DNA from: Siderastrea siderea
Lineage: Eukaryota > Cnidaria > Anthozoa > Scleractinia > Rhizangiidae
Assembly: GCA_964030785.1 (NCBI GenBank)
Contig: OZ034969.1
Coordinates: forward strand, 73,865,762-73,929,761
Reading direction: 5' to 3'
Length of the DNA stretch: 64,000 nt
The position numbers were made by a program, and so were the translations under genes. Each line of letters begins with the position of its first letter. The stretch's first letter is position 1. The notes beneath the pieces are model-generated. The model saw only the letters and a program-made list of their open reading frames with translations. It was not told where the DNA came from and ran no database searches. Below are positions 12,938-25,222 of the stretch, piece after piece.

Positions 12938-12988
<51 letters not shown>
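12938..12988 (+). repeat. (ATT)n microsatellite
   Basis: About 17 uninterrupted ATT trinucleotides. A leucine-rich open frame across it is an artefact of the repeat. Confidence 0.9.
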
Positions 12989-12989
<1 letters not shown>

Positions 12990-13683
12990 CTCGCCATCTG
13001 GAACAAGTGTGCCTTTACCTCATCCTTGTCACTGAATGGTAAATTTTGTAATGAAAGTTGTGTTCGGTTAGTGAAAAGTTCTTACAGAAGGTAGTACCTC
13101 TTGGTCAGACTAGCTTCTGCATTGTAAGGGGGACTTTATAAATAGCCCTTATTTTACGAACATTCCATCTTGTAAGGAATACGAAACCTTGACGAAGCTC
13201 GCTGTGTCGAACAAGTTCGTTTCTTGAGAGTTCGAGATGGCGGAGTTGTGGGAAATGATGATAGAGATGTGGGCTGTATGGGCAAAAGGCAGGTGTGGGG
13301 TGGTTTGGTGGATCGATGGTGCAGAGCAAGAAACGGGTGTGGTTGTTAGTTATTGTATTGGTGTGGACTTTTCCATTGTTTGTCTGAAATCCTCTCTTCT
13401 CCTTCTTGGTGTACCTCGGACTTTGGTGAGAGGTTATTACGCGTAGTGGGATATTTAATGAACGTGGCCTGTTCAGTTGTTGGACATGTGACTATCGACA
13501 ACAGTTGCTACTAGTACGCAACGATTTCATAATCTATCCATTAATGAGTTATGCCATATGCTTTTAGGGATCTCGGACATTGACAGACGCGTGTGAACAA
13601 TAGTGACCCTGGTAGAAGTTAACCTTTTGTAGGGCCCGACCAGTAATACATTTGAAGGAAACGTAATGGCAAATACCCCCGGC

Positions 13684-13701
13684 GGGGGGGGGGGGGGGGG
13701 G
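13684..13701 (+). repeat. Poly-G run
   Basis: A homopolymer of 18 G follows CCCCCGGC. The length is likely unreliable in any assembly. Confidence 0.85.
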
Positions 13702-14651
13702 AAGGGGGGTAGGGGTTGGTCACGCTTAGGAAGGATACGCTCCTAAGGATTTACTTTTTACTCCTACAGTGCTTGTGTGATCCTGAAACGTGCAGAACAT
13801 CCTTAACGTGAAATCCAACAATGTACACGGTAGTCGTGACTGTGTCACGCACGTGGTCTGGGTTAAAATCCCAGGTTGGATAAAATATCAAAGGATGAAG
13901 TATCGGCATATGGGTTGACGCTGAAGTCCCGAACATCGCATGCGACCAGGCAAGGGGCGGGCCTTGCAATTTGTCAGTTTCCCCCGTTTCTTTAGTTTCT
14001 ATAGTTACACAAAATTTCACAAATCCAAACCTTTTTTCCGATCATTTCCAATTATTCATACATCCTCATCATAATCTATGATCTAAATGAGGCACTTGAG
14101 ATTTGTGGCAATCAGAAGCATATCACGTATAAGCGACTGTGGAAATGTTGACGACGGAGATGATTCCATACAACTGTTCTATTGAAAAAAGAGAAGAAAA
14201 ATTGTATGTGACTTGACTGCCTCGTTGATAGAGATTAAAGGTCCAAATATGCACAAAGTGGCACTCCTTGCGACAAAAAAAAATTCGAAATAAGCGGCGT
14301 ACAAGACTAAGAGTCCATTTCACCGTTGCGAGGTAGGATTGAAATTCAGTTGAGGATCAGTTGTAGTTCAAAATGAATTCGAGATTATTCGTAAAAAATT
14401 CATGCATAAAACAATTCAGTTTGCCTTTTTCACCTGATGGAATAAGTTCGACATAGTAGATCGGGGTTCTCATTTTAGTAAGAAAACTTTAACGTCTACG
14501 ACCAAGTAACAAATGGTACAACGTTTTATTACAGAGTTCAGTTTTCATCTCGTACCGGAATGAAAGTATTGCCAGTTTGATAACACCGAAGTAGACAACC
14601 ATTTAGATAAACTTTTAACGTGGAGTAACGATGGAGTTCAAGTGACGTTAT

Positions 14652-15118
14652 GTACCGGTCAAATTGAAGCTTCAACATCTCCCCCGGGCATACCCCGGGC
14701 ATTTGACTGTGATTCTTGCCCAGGGAGGGGGGAATTTGAACGTTGCTTTGAAAGGGTGGGGAATTTGAACAAGATTTGTCCCTTGTTCTAGCGTAATACG
14801 ACCGTGAGTTTTTTCGGTTTTTGCAGGGTTTGACGAATTTCCAAGATAGAATTTCGCCTTTGTTAGTGAATAACTCTTTCAAAAGGGTCTATAAAAGAAG
14901 TTTGAAGGTGTCGTTACCGCATATCTCACTCTGAAAAGGAGGAACAGAGTTTGATTGAAGACAAAATTTGTCTTTGAGGAGGGGTATTTCAGTAGTAATG
15001 GGTGGGGCATTTGAACAGTCTTTTTGCCCCGAGGGGAGGGAATTTGAACAAGCCAGTCTTCAAAAGTTCAAATGCCCGGGGGGGGGGGGGGGTGTTGAAG
15101 CTTCAATTTGACTGGTAC
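14652..15118. mobile_element. C/G-rich foldback MITE, 467 bp
   Basis: The left end GTACCGGTCAAATTGAAGCT matches the reverse complement of the right end with one mismatch. The arms continue through TCAACA into C-rich (left) and G-rich (right) runs around CCCGGGCAT. The interior repeats GGGGAATTTGAAC-like blocks. The element at 50567-51463 has different tips but a similar C-rich, CCCGGGCA-containing inner arm. Confidence 0.7.
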
Positions 15119-15428
15119 ATTATCCTCTGAACTAGTTCTTACAAACGTTCACGATACTGAGGGGCGGGGGCAGGGGGGTCTAAACTTTTCGGTTCCCGCC
15201 CCGGCGATTTTTGTTTGCTCCCGCCTCTTTGCGCTTTTTCGATCGCAAAATATTGCGCAATGTTGCGTAATTTCTCCCGCTTCCCATCACCTTGGGAGTC
15301 CGGCTTTCCGCCCTCTCCTCTCCCCTCTCCACTCTCCACCACGATACTCGCACGCTGACCAGAATTGAAGAAATTGTTATGATATCGCTAAAAACCAAGT
15401 GGACTGCAGAACAATTAGAAATATGTTC

Positions 15429-15434
15429 TTTATT
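15429..15434 (-). terminator. Candidate poly(A) signal for SecA
   Basis: An AATAAA hexamer on the minus strand, 230 bases beyond the SecA stop codon. It is the best-placed candidate; no cleavage site can be assigned from sequence alone. Confidence 0.4.
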
Positions 15435-15663
15435 CAGGTGCTGATCTTTCATATTACTGCCATAAAAGACAGGGAAGGGTTCCCGGGTAGAGCCGTTCAC
15501 CGTAAGGAAATGGACAACTGACCAAAAGTGTGCTAACTCTCACCAACGAGAAAGTACGTACTCCGGCGTACTCCACATAGTGAGTTATGTCGTGCTATTT
15601 ACCCTCAAAAATAAAGAGTTAAAAGCTTGAAGCACTGTTGAAATGCACAGTTCACTTTGGATC

Positions 15664-18600
15664 TTATGGATTTTCAGGGAAATCTCCGTTCTCTTCAGGT
15701 TGTATGTAAAAAGCCTGGCCTTGTCCTGGGACCATGTTTGGGGTCTGGGACTGCATGGGGAACATGTTCGCCTGCTGTGGAATGTCACTTCTTTGCGGTG
15801 TCGCCGCTGGCATACCTTCCTGCTGGCTCGCAGGTAGAGGTTCCGCGTTGCTACTGCTGGCTGACTGCATCTTCATAAATTCGGCAAACTGGTCATTGGC
15901 GGGAGCTACGGGTGCGTCGGACGTTTGAACCTTTTTGTCAGCGAAACTGCTAGCTCGCCATTGGTCGAAAACTGCATTTGCTTGGGAAGCGGGGGCCTGT
16001 GGCTGTAAACATAAAGATGAAACACGAGGAAATGTTAAGCTATGTCATCAAAGAAAGGGTGGTTAAAGGGGGTCCTTTCATCCAATACCACTTTGAGTTT
16101 TCATCAGACATCGCAAAAATAAATCCATCGAGGTGAAGGGGAATTGCCTTTAAACTTTACTTTGCTCTGCAGAATTAGCAAACAAACTAAAATAGCAGTG
16201 AATTCTAACCTGTGCGTTTTCTGGCACGTCACTCTTGGCTACAGCGTTCATCATATTTGGATCAGCTGGTTGAAAAGGGGCAGGATTGGCAGCGTATTGG
16301 TTCATAGGACTAGGTGCGAATGCTGCCTGGCTCTGTTGGGGGACTGGTGCTGGACTCTGTGCAGAGGCTGCGTTGTATTGAGTTTGGTCTAAGAAATGAA
16401 AATCAATAATAGATCAAGACGTAAAAAAGACAAATCCAGACGACATTCAAATGCCCGAAGGTAAGGTTGGAAAAATCAATTGCTCTTGTGCACCCCGCTC
16501 CTGGGCGTTCAACGATAGGTGATTTAGCTACGTTAATTCAAATAGTCAGTCGCTTTAATATTCTTAAGTAATTGGACATGTAATCTGGCGCCTTCGTATT
16601 AGTTTAAGTTAATATATTTTACCCATGCTGGGGTAGAAGGATGCGGCTCGTTGTCCCGGCATCTCTGGCTGTTGAGCTGGCATGTTGGAATTCAACATGG
16701 GCACGATAGGAGCCTGGTAACCAGGGACTTGCATCTTTTTTTCTGGTTAATAAAGACACGGAGAAAAGTTTGCTACAATTTTCTGGAATCATCATTGGTT
16801 TAGAGAGGCCCTGTTAGAGGTTTAGGATTATGGATTATTAGGGGATTTTAGAGATGGAATAGGATTATTGGCCACTAAATTTAAAGATTACGGATTATTC
16901 GTTTTTAGAATTTTATTTCAGGGATACAAAATAGAATTTATTTTAGGGCCTCTTTAGATGGTTTCACTCAGACAATAGTCGTTTCACAGTTAACTTTCCT
17001 CGTTTGCATTCACGGCATCTAACCGTAGACTAAAGGCAATTTCTAAATTTTGCAGTTTCTACGCGTAGTTTCCTCAAATACACGGAAATGCAAACGAGAA
17101 AAGTTATCTGGCGGGTGGAAAGGGCTATTGAAACTAAAGAGGAGAAAATAAGATATGGCGAAGAGTTTCCTTCCATTACAGATTTAATCTCTCACAAGCT
17201 CGTAACCTGTGAACACGGCCGTCTCTCTTCGCTCCCAGCTGCCGGGGGTGTGAGAGGCAGCTGTATTCGCAGGCTAGCAAGTTCATCAGTGTGAGGTTGT
17301 GGTTGACAAGGTCCCCTTTTGGTTCCCCGTCCTTTCTTCTACACAGCCTAACCCTCCTCTTTCCTGACTTTAACTGATGTTCGTTAAATCGTGTGCACAG
17401 GTCAATTACATATCTCATAACTGGTTTATCCAGTCACACCTGCTTGTTCGTCAGGTTCTTCTTCGTCTTCGTCATCACTGTAATCGTTATCATTATTGTT
17501 ATCATTCTCATCATGGTTAATATCAAAGTCATCATCATCCTGTCTGTCGTTCACGTGCTCGTTGTACGGTCTGATGTTGATTGCCTGATCAGAGTCTTCT
17601 TTTGGGGTGTCGTCTGGACGCAACAGCGCTGATTTCGCGTCCGCGTCGGCTGTGCTATCTGTTGTTAATGTGTTACGTTGGTTAGTGGTTAGTGAGTTAG
17701 TAAAATTCTAAAAACGGATCTCGTGGGATCAATTATGATTGCACCCTGATATAAACCGATATTACCTCCTTCCTTTGCTTTCTTCAGACATCGCCCCATT
17801 TGAATTTTGTATTCGTACATGAGGATCTTTCCATCCGAGTACTCATCAACGATTTTCTGACAGTCTGCTGGTGGGTTCTTTAATAAAGTTGCTGTAGAAA
17901 AGAGAGGCAAAAAGCAAGGGACTTAAGTATCAAGGCTAAGCGGAGTAAAGTTGACATGATCCAATCGATATATATGTTTCCCACCCCCAATCATTGTTTG
18001 CTTACTCTCGCAAGATTTGGGCTGAGAGGTTGTTCCTACCCGTTGGTGTCTCTTATAGGTGACGACCACATAGATTTTGTTAGGACGCTTCGGAGCAATG
18101 TTGCTCCTCGCTATTGTTAGGAAAACCGGACTGATTTGTCGCCTTGACCTGATGACGTCTCAACGCGTCATAAGCCAAAATCAATGAGGACTTCGGTAAG
18201 CAGTCTATGACAGCTGTAATACTTCATTGTTTCTTTTTCCTTTGTAAATAAGTGTAGACAGTGTGAAATAAACTTGAACTTGAACTTCACGGCAGAGACG
18301 TCAACTTCTTCGTCAAGCTCCATTAAACCAAGAGTAAGGTTCACATCTGGAGTGAGAGTGCGTCGCAATCCACATGTGGATAAGGAAAAGGACTCAGAAG
18401 GGCATTATTCTATATCTAATCAGTAAATCTTTTTCTATTTATAACACGGAAAACGCCACTCAGTTGGAAAGCCCAAGGTTTAAGTGCGCAAGTACAGTGG
18501 TGCAGATCTTTCGAGTAACTAATCAGATTACATGATCCAATGCATCGGCGTGTAGCAGGAAATTAGTCGTCTTGTGCAAACACTGCAAAGCACAAATCTC

Positions 18601-21600
18601 CGGGACTTGTCTCCTCATAAGGGCCATCTGATTGCAATTTTGATGCGACAGGAACAGAAGGCATGCTGCCAGTGTGCGTAAAGAAAGCAATTTTTAAAGG
18701 TTTGTACACGGATGGTCTCTGCTCCCTGCCGCTCAGCTGGATATTCCCGCCACTGAATATCATTTCAAAATCGAGACCATCCAAGATGGTGGCGACTTTG
18801 GCCTGAGTCGCTGCAATCTTGGATTTGCCAAACTCCCGAAGTTCCAGTCCAGGAGAGTGAGGCAACGTTCTTACGGGACATGGGATCTATTGCGTTTAAA
18901 GAATTGAACTAATTGTTTCTATGCCAACGAATCCACTACATGTTAAAAACACTGTACAAAATTACTTAGGATGGTAATAAACTTTACGGGCTTCGAATTT
19001 AAATCCAAGTCCACCGAATTTTAGCAGGAAAGCGAAGTTGCAGGGGGGAACTTTCGAGATACGGGCTGATCATGAATGATACATAAATGACTTCTCAACT
19101 TGACCTTCCGCACCTGGGATAAGATCACTAACAGTTGTTATCTAATAATAATAATGTCTTAATTACCCTGATAAAAAACCGATCAGTTGAACACAGGGGA
19201 ACAGCTGGTATAAACCGGTGATCAGCAAATATATATACTCAAAATACATAATAAAAATGACAAAAGTGTAAAACCTGTAAAAGTTAATTAAACATAAAAA
19301 ATCGTATAGTATATAAATCGATATTGGCTATAAAATCGAGGCTACCTAACACACAGTACAAACATGCTACTTTTGATCTAATTCCGAAAAATACTTAAGA
19401 ATCTTATTTTTAAAACTAGAGATTGTACTCAGTTCTCTTAACTCTTTTGGTAGATCATTCCAGTCCTTCGCAGCGGCAAACTTAAATGATGACTGTCCCA
19501 CTGCTGAGGACATAGTATCTCCTAAATCTAATGAAGTAGCATCCCTATAAGGTCTTAGTTGTACATAAACACAGAAATCACATGAGAAATGACAGTGCCT
19601 GTCTCAATGACAAGCAGGTCTAGTTTGGCTTTCAGACTTGTTAGCTATTGCATGAGGAATTTCTATGAATTCCGTTTAGAGAAACTGCGCCCAATTTTCT
19701 CTCGACATAAACTTAAACTAACTACCTGTTATACTGGAAAACTCCGTATTACAATTTGACTTCAAGTTATAATCAATGTTTTATACGAAAGTCCGTTTTA
19801 AGCTTAATCAACGTCTAGTGTAATAACCCTGTTTGTGTGAGAGAGTTCATTTTCTCTTCAATCAGACAAGATAGAAACATCCTGATTGTAATGACAGAAC
19901 CGTATTTGCCTTATCAGATAAATCTCTCAAGACATTGCTAACCTGTTCATATTCTTCTTCAGATCAGTAATCACAATCTCATTCTTTTCTTTTTGGCTTT
20001 TGATGGAATAATCGAGACTGAATCAATATCTCGCAGCAGATGGCCCTTAACATATTTTGATGCTTTCACCTTTACGGTAAACGTATTCGGTACCTGTCAC
20101 AACACACGACTCATCCTAATTATCAACACTGATTCGAATTTGATTCTCGGCTAAAACATGGCAAGCTGAAGATTTACCTTTGGTGCTATTTTCTTTCTTT
20201 ACTACAGTACCGTTCGTGTTGGTGATCTTGTCGTCGCTTGTCTTGTTCGAGCTCTTATCGGCAACGGTGTTGCTCGAGGTCTTAACAGCGGCCTTGTGAC
20301 CTTTTTCCTTCTTCTTCGAGTCATGTTGTTTGCTTTCAGTCTTGAGTTTCTTGCCGGCATCCTTGTGTTTGACGTCTTTGTGTTTTTTCGTTTCGATCAC
20401 CTTGCTTGTTTTGCTTTTAGTGGTCTTATGCGACTTGCTCTTTGAGGATTTGGCAGCGCAAATTGCAATTAATACGAGAAGGATTAATAAAAAGGTTAGC
20501 CTCATTTTTTTAAAAGTGTAGAGCCAATGAAAAAGCAAATTAACAGGACTGATTCCTAGGTTTTTCTCCCACAGTTCACAACCCCGCTCCAGGCGAGCGC
20601 GTTCGCTCAATTTCCTTACGTTACGATAACAATTTTGCAACTTTATAAATTATACATGAATTTTGCATGTCAAAATTCTTAACCAAGACACAAGAAATAC
20701 CTGCTGAAGTTGATACGATCTTTTTAGAAGCAGCAGGTTGGTTTTGCCTTTTATGGCAAAATATATGGCAGTGGGTTAGCTACCTGAAGTAAACACTCCG
20801 ATTTACTATGACTCCTTCAGGATAGATTAAGTACTACTTTAACAGCTTTTATTTGAATGGTCAGAATTCGCAAAGTGCTGCTCATTTAATTTAATTTGAA
20901 TCGGGTTACACCTAAGGACTTTATTCACGACTCAAAGTGAGAACCATTGTTTTAAAATCGTAAAGCAAAATAAACAACGCCACAGCAAAGTGCTGCTCAA
21001 AAGCTTTCGTTTGAATGGTCAAACTTAACGATGTTTCCAGACTCAAAAGTTAGGACCGCCTTGTTTAGCACAATAAAAAGAAGGTCAGGAAAGTATTGCT
21101 CAAATTCTTTCATCTGAATTGTCCCTTTTAAGGATTTCATGAACAACTCAATAATTAGCACAGCCTTCGGTACGTCTTTAACAGCACAATACGCAGAACC
21201 ACAGGAAAGTAATGCTCAATGGCTTTCATAGAACCAAATTGCGCAGGAAAGTAAAGGGAACCACAGAAAAACCACAGACCAGCGGCTTTCATTTGAAATT
21301 CAACCATAGACTCAAATTTAAAACCACCTTGTACAACAAATTAAACACACCACAGGAAAGTACTGCTCGGTAGACTAAGTACCAGAGGTCCTCTCCTTGA
21401 GTTTGTGGTGTCGTGAACTTAACAGAATTTATCCACTGACCCAGGGACTCGAGGAGTGTAAATGATAGTTCCACTTCTATCTAGCTAAAATTGCATTATA
21501 GGACATAGGACACTTTATTTAAAGTGGAAATATACTTAGCCATACGGCTAGCTTACAGATATCCCACAACTAATAATATACCTTGTATTAAACGGCGAAG

Positions 21601-22768
21601 AAATTAACAAACTAGTTAGTTGAAGTATGGCCGAAAAGTTAAGAAAAGATAGAGGCAAAAGTTACAATTCAACGCCTCATTTATTCTCAATTGTCAGTGA
21701 TCAGTGACAACGCAGTGGCAACCGTACGACAACGAAACGTGATGAATAGCCTTTATAAAGAGCCTCCCAGAATATGTTATTCCCGGATTCCTTCATTTAT
21801 CTGGCAGCCCTTGTCTCCTTGCACTTTTCATTGCAAACTTTTGTACAATATTTTGAATTTTTTTCCACTTCCCCCGCCCCACCAGCTCTCAAATGTTGTT
21901 ATATACCAATAAGTAGTGCCCACCCCATTCCCACCAGGTTCCGTCTTCCTTTCACAAGATTTTTCTCTAAAAACAAATTCTCGGGTCGATTTTATATGGC
22001 TCTATGTATAATTTCCATTACACTTGCTTTACGACCTTTAATCTTTTAATCAATCGCAAGATTTAACCATTTCACTTTCAGAACGTTTTGGGTTTTAAAA
22101 TAATAAAAACTCCAAAGTATGACCATTCAAATGAAAGACCATTGGTATTGTTTATAATTCTCTACAAGGTGTTCCTTACTTTTTTAAAAAGTCTTTGCAT
22201 GAAAGCCAAGCGTGACCGTTCAAGTGAAAGTTCTTCAACATTACCTTCCGTGTGACACTGTACATTATTTTGTACCAGGTAGTTCTATCTTTTTTTGAAA
22301 GGTCTGTGGATGAAATCCTAAAGTATGACCATTCAACGTAAAGCTATCTAGCACTACTTTTGTGGTGCTGTTCAGTGGGTGATAATAGATCTCCAAACAG
22401 AAAAATAAAATTTTGTCCAGTTTAAAAGTCAACTGCAACCTCTTGAGAACCACGAGCAACGTCTGCTAAACAACTGCTAAGTGAACACGGCAGGTGATAA
22501 GGATAAATGGATAAAAACATATGATGAACTAGAAAATTGGAGGTTGTTGCTTCTTGCACGAATTTGCCCTTAAAACCATCAGAATTAACTACGAATTGAC
22601 TATGAGTGGCTATGAATTTCAAAATACGTTAGACTTACGGTCTTGATTGACAAGTAGGTCCCATCTCTTGACGATCTCTTTCGCATCTGATTTGTGCTTA
22701 GTCGGTTTCCCTAAGGCAAGACCCACACAAAATACAAACAGAACCCAGGCAACTGTGAAGCGATACAT
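15664..22768 (-). CDS. SecA: secreted acidic protein, paralogue of SecD
   Basis: Six exons join in phase: 22768-22639, 17891-17766, 17658-17440, 16742-16623, 16388-16210 and 16002-15664, giving 370 residues. Residues 1-20 (MYRFTVAWVLFVFCVGLALG) form a signal peptide. Exon 2 (126 nt) carries a module with Cys 54 and 78 spaced C-x23-C, with Gly at +10 and Glu-Tyr at +16/+17. Exon 3 is Asp/Glu/Asn-rich (DDDDFDINHDEND, DDEDEEEPDE), and exons 4-6 are Gln/Pro/Met/Ala-rich. SecD has the same first two exons in form, length and cysteine spacing. That parallel is the reason for joining exon 1 to 17891 across a 4.7-kb intron that contains another gene. The acidic tract could bind calcium and the role looks extracellular-matrix-like, but this is inference. 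If the join is wrong, exon 1 and exons 2-6 belong to two genes. Confidence 0.75.
18006..18370 (+). mobile_element. Probable 3' end of a decayed retroelement
   Basis: Non-coding sequence with a 16-bp palindrome (GGAGCAATGTTGCTCC, 18092-18107) and an AATAAA followed by an (ACTTGA)n simple tail at about 18267-18288, which is typical of a retroelement 3' end on the + strand. The opposite strand has a 105-bp exon-like frame at 18110-18006 that would fit the SecA phases. The repeat-like setting makes exonisation doubtful. No reverse-transcriptase sequence is present. Confidence 0.4.
18563..20505 (-). CDS. SecB: lysine-rich secreted protein nested in SecA intron 1, apparent frameshift
   Basis: Exon 1 (20505-20203) encodes a signal peptide (MRLTFLLILLVLIAICAA), then a Lys/Ser/His/Thr-rich tract (SSKSKSHKTTKSKTSK, KHKDVKHKD). 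Exon 2 (20093-19943) begins VPNTFTVKVKAS and runs on as DIDSVSIIPSKAK. It then needs one extra base at a five-T run (plus strand 19990-19994) to continue as EKNEIVITDLKKNMN. Exon 3 (18869-18563) ends ...CFAVFAQDD and stop. With the base restored, all phases agree and the product is about 253 residues. As written, exon 2 stops early. The missing base may be a sequencing error in a homopolymer or a real lesion. Alternative splicing that avoids the problem (a 24-nt exon 2 joined to an exon 3 starting at 18886) is possible. No family was recognised; secretion is inferred from the signal peptide. Confidence 0.5.
20830..21400 (+). repeat. ~105-bp minisatellite family, copy cluster 2
   Basis: About five diverged units with CTTTCATTTGAATGGTCA-like cores near 20846, 21003, 21105, 21215 and 21284, spaced roughly 65-157 bp. 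Each is followed by a GACTCAAA and ACCACCTTGT segment and CACAGGAAAGTACTGCTC. It lies in SecA intron 1, upstream of SecB. Confidence 0.7.
22095..22365 (-). repeat. ~105-bp minisatellite family, inverted cluster
   Basis: Three units in reverse orientation: TGACCATTCAAATGAAAG at 22120, TGACCGTTCAAGTGAAAG at 22217 and TGACCATTCAACGTAAAG at 22327. Together with the forward cluster at 20830-21400 it forms a large loose inverted pair just downstream of SecA exon 1. Confidence 0.65.
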
Positions 22769-25222
22769 TACTTGAAGGAAAACGATGTTGTAAAAAGTTC
22801 CGCTTGGTTAAACCCTAAGACAAAGTTTATCAGACCTGGCCGATATTTGATATCAACCATGAAATAAGCCGCCAAATTTGGCAGTTTCGTTGCTGGAGTC
22901 ATATCTCACCCAACATTTTGGTATTACGTCATGAAGAGTTTAGAAAAAGCCAATTGAATCCATGAAGGAGAAATAAATATTATCATTAGCCGCACACCTT
23001 TTTACGATAAGACGCTTTTTAATTGGTCTAGAGTTTGGGTTGGTAGCAACTTAAGCGGGTACCCAGTCTTCAATGGAAGTAATTGAAGAATACACTGTCT
23101 TGATTGAACGAATGAATTACGAAAATTGCGATTGTTATCTTAATAGAAAACGGATGGAAAATTTCCAGAATAAAAACAGATTTTTAGACTTGAATCAATC
23201 GAAATGTGAAATTTCTTAAGGCTTCTTTCTCACCGCACCAAGCCTTACGGCAATTGGATCCTTTTTGACATATGAGTGGCTACTCAGCTCTGTTCCAGGC
23301 TCTCCGAGTAAACCCTCGTAAATCAAGGTCCCATCCTGCGAAAATGGGACATTTTGTTAGATTGAAGGGTTTGTTGACCTGATGGCGACCTCATTCCAGG
23401 GTCTTCTTAGAAAAAGAAAAGAGGTGAGAGACGACCCTGTCAAAAGGTGGAACACGTGACGTTTAAATATTCCAACAGCAGCTTACCGAGCCTTTGAGTT
23501 ATTTAAAACAAAATCTAAAATCCGAAACAGCTGTATAATTTATCCATGTATCACATCAGTGTTGCCAATTAGCACTGTGAATACCATGTAACTGAAATGT
23601 ATCAAACTTTTACCAAGTTAGGAAGATTCACATTAAACATGACTGAATCCCTCTGACTGAAGGACACCGAGAGCCGGATCTAGAAATTTGCGTTCGTCAG
23701 CTGAATTCCAGCATCATCATCTCAGCAGACATTTTTAGACACGCTACACACATGATAAAATAAATAGGGTTTTATTTTTGTAGGAAGCTTAAGTGATAAG
23801 CAACAGCAGTTTTCTTATTTGCAAGAGATCATGATCCTGACTGATTATGGTTATTACACATCATAATTTCTTGTTTTATATTAGACCTGCATTACACAAT
23901 AAAGCGACATAATGTATTTGATACTGACAAACCAAAACCGACTTAGAGTCGTTCGTGATGATGAGTTTATTCCTAAAAATGATTTTTTCGAGACTTACAC
24001 TTTTCACTTTTACTGACGTTTCGACAGACAGGCCTAGGGTAATGCATACCATTGATTGGAAGATATTAAGAGTATTTTTCCTTTGAGGAATAGTTAAACA
24101 AATACGCCGAACAAATTCAATCTATGTACACACAACTACTTTCTTTATACAACTGAATATTTTACTGCAAGGGGTGGACATTTTTATATTTATTTTCTCA
24201 CTAACCGCGCTGTTATTTTATGCACGCAAGTGAATTGAAGGTAAAGATCACCTCAATTTGACTTGGTATACATTTCGTTAGGCAGCTGTACCGACGCTAG
24301 TATGCATGCTATTCCATGCAACTATTTTTGTTTCATTGCTTTCACTTTGTGGAATTAGCACTAGAAAATTTTCTAGTAATTGTTAACTATTTATTTTACC
24401 TTTCAACTATCGTCAAATAAGGAGAACAAAAAACAAGAAAAGTTAAGAGAACATTACAGAAGAGATAACTAATGTCCCCTACAAGCCTTAATATCCAGTG
24501 TGCCATATTTATCATAGGTAAATAATGCTCTGATTGGCCAAAGAGATCGCTAACCAACTACAAAACATATCGATAGCCAGCATTGAAAGTGAATTCTAAA
24601 GTATTCAGGTAGAGCGATTAAAAACCGTAAGTTTTGGTGCTCTCTTAGAGAAGTGGTGAGACGAGGCGAGGGAAGTGATACATTTAAAGATTCCTCCCGT
24701 GCCCCTCACGGCTAACCTCTCTAAGTTCAATACTAAATATGTTGCTAACTTTGTGAAATGGTGCTAAAAACAACTCGGAACTGAGAATTATCATGGGCAA
24801 AGGGCATAGGTTCTCTTGTTCTGAACAAGTACGGAAGAGGACAAACAAATCCTTTGTCATTAAAAAAATAGTAATATATTTGCTTACAATCATGACTTGA
24901 AGTTCTAGTCGGACGTTAATACAGTGAACTCACAAGCACCGTTAATAAAAAATAAGAACCGCCTGAAGCTGAATGCTGGTGGAAACACCAGAATACCTTA
25001 AGCGGAGTGGACCCGTCAAGTTTTTCTATTTAATCCCCAGCATCAAAACTTCCATCACAATCTCACATATCTCTCTGTTTGCCATGTTGGTGTAATTTGT
25101 ATCTTTATTAAGACGTGTTTTCCTCCGATCGTTAACTCACTCACTTAATTAAACTTGCTGTGAAGTAGGAAGAATAGATTACTAACTGCTGAGGATTAAA
25201 GAATTTGACCATTCACTCGATA
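22769..25222. other. Intergenic between SecA and SecD
   Basis: AT-rich, with no coding exon recognised on either strand. It should contain the SecA promoter next to 22768 and the SecD 3' UTR next to 25222. No TATA box could be assigned with confidence. Confidence 0.5.
25104..25109 (-). terminator. Candidate poly(A) signal for SecD
   Basis: An AATAAA hexamer on the minus strand, 113 bases past the SecD stop codon, at a typical 3' UTR distance. Confidence 0.5.

Noticed and set aside
12897..13094. Open frame with a long leucine run resembling a signal peptide
   Set aside because: The leucines come from the ATT microsatellite read in frame; there is no other coding evidence.
13237..13446. Trp/Met-rich 69-codon open frame
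   Set aside because: No family resemblance and no joinable exons; such length is within chance for a locally GC-richer patch.
17426..17632. Hydrophobic Val/Ile-rich open frame on the plus strand
   Set aside because: It is the antisense of the Asp/Glu/Asn codons of SecA exon 3.
18006..18110. A phase-compatible 105-nt exon (minus strand) between SecA exon 1 and exon 2
   Set aside because: It has an acceptor, a GTAAGC donor and symmetric phase 1, so it would fit. But it lies in a repeat-like block with a palindrome and retroelement-type 3' tail, and SecD has no counterpart. I left it out of the SecA model.
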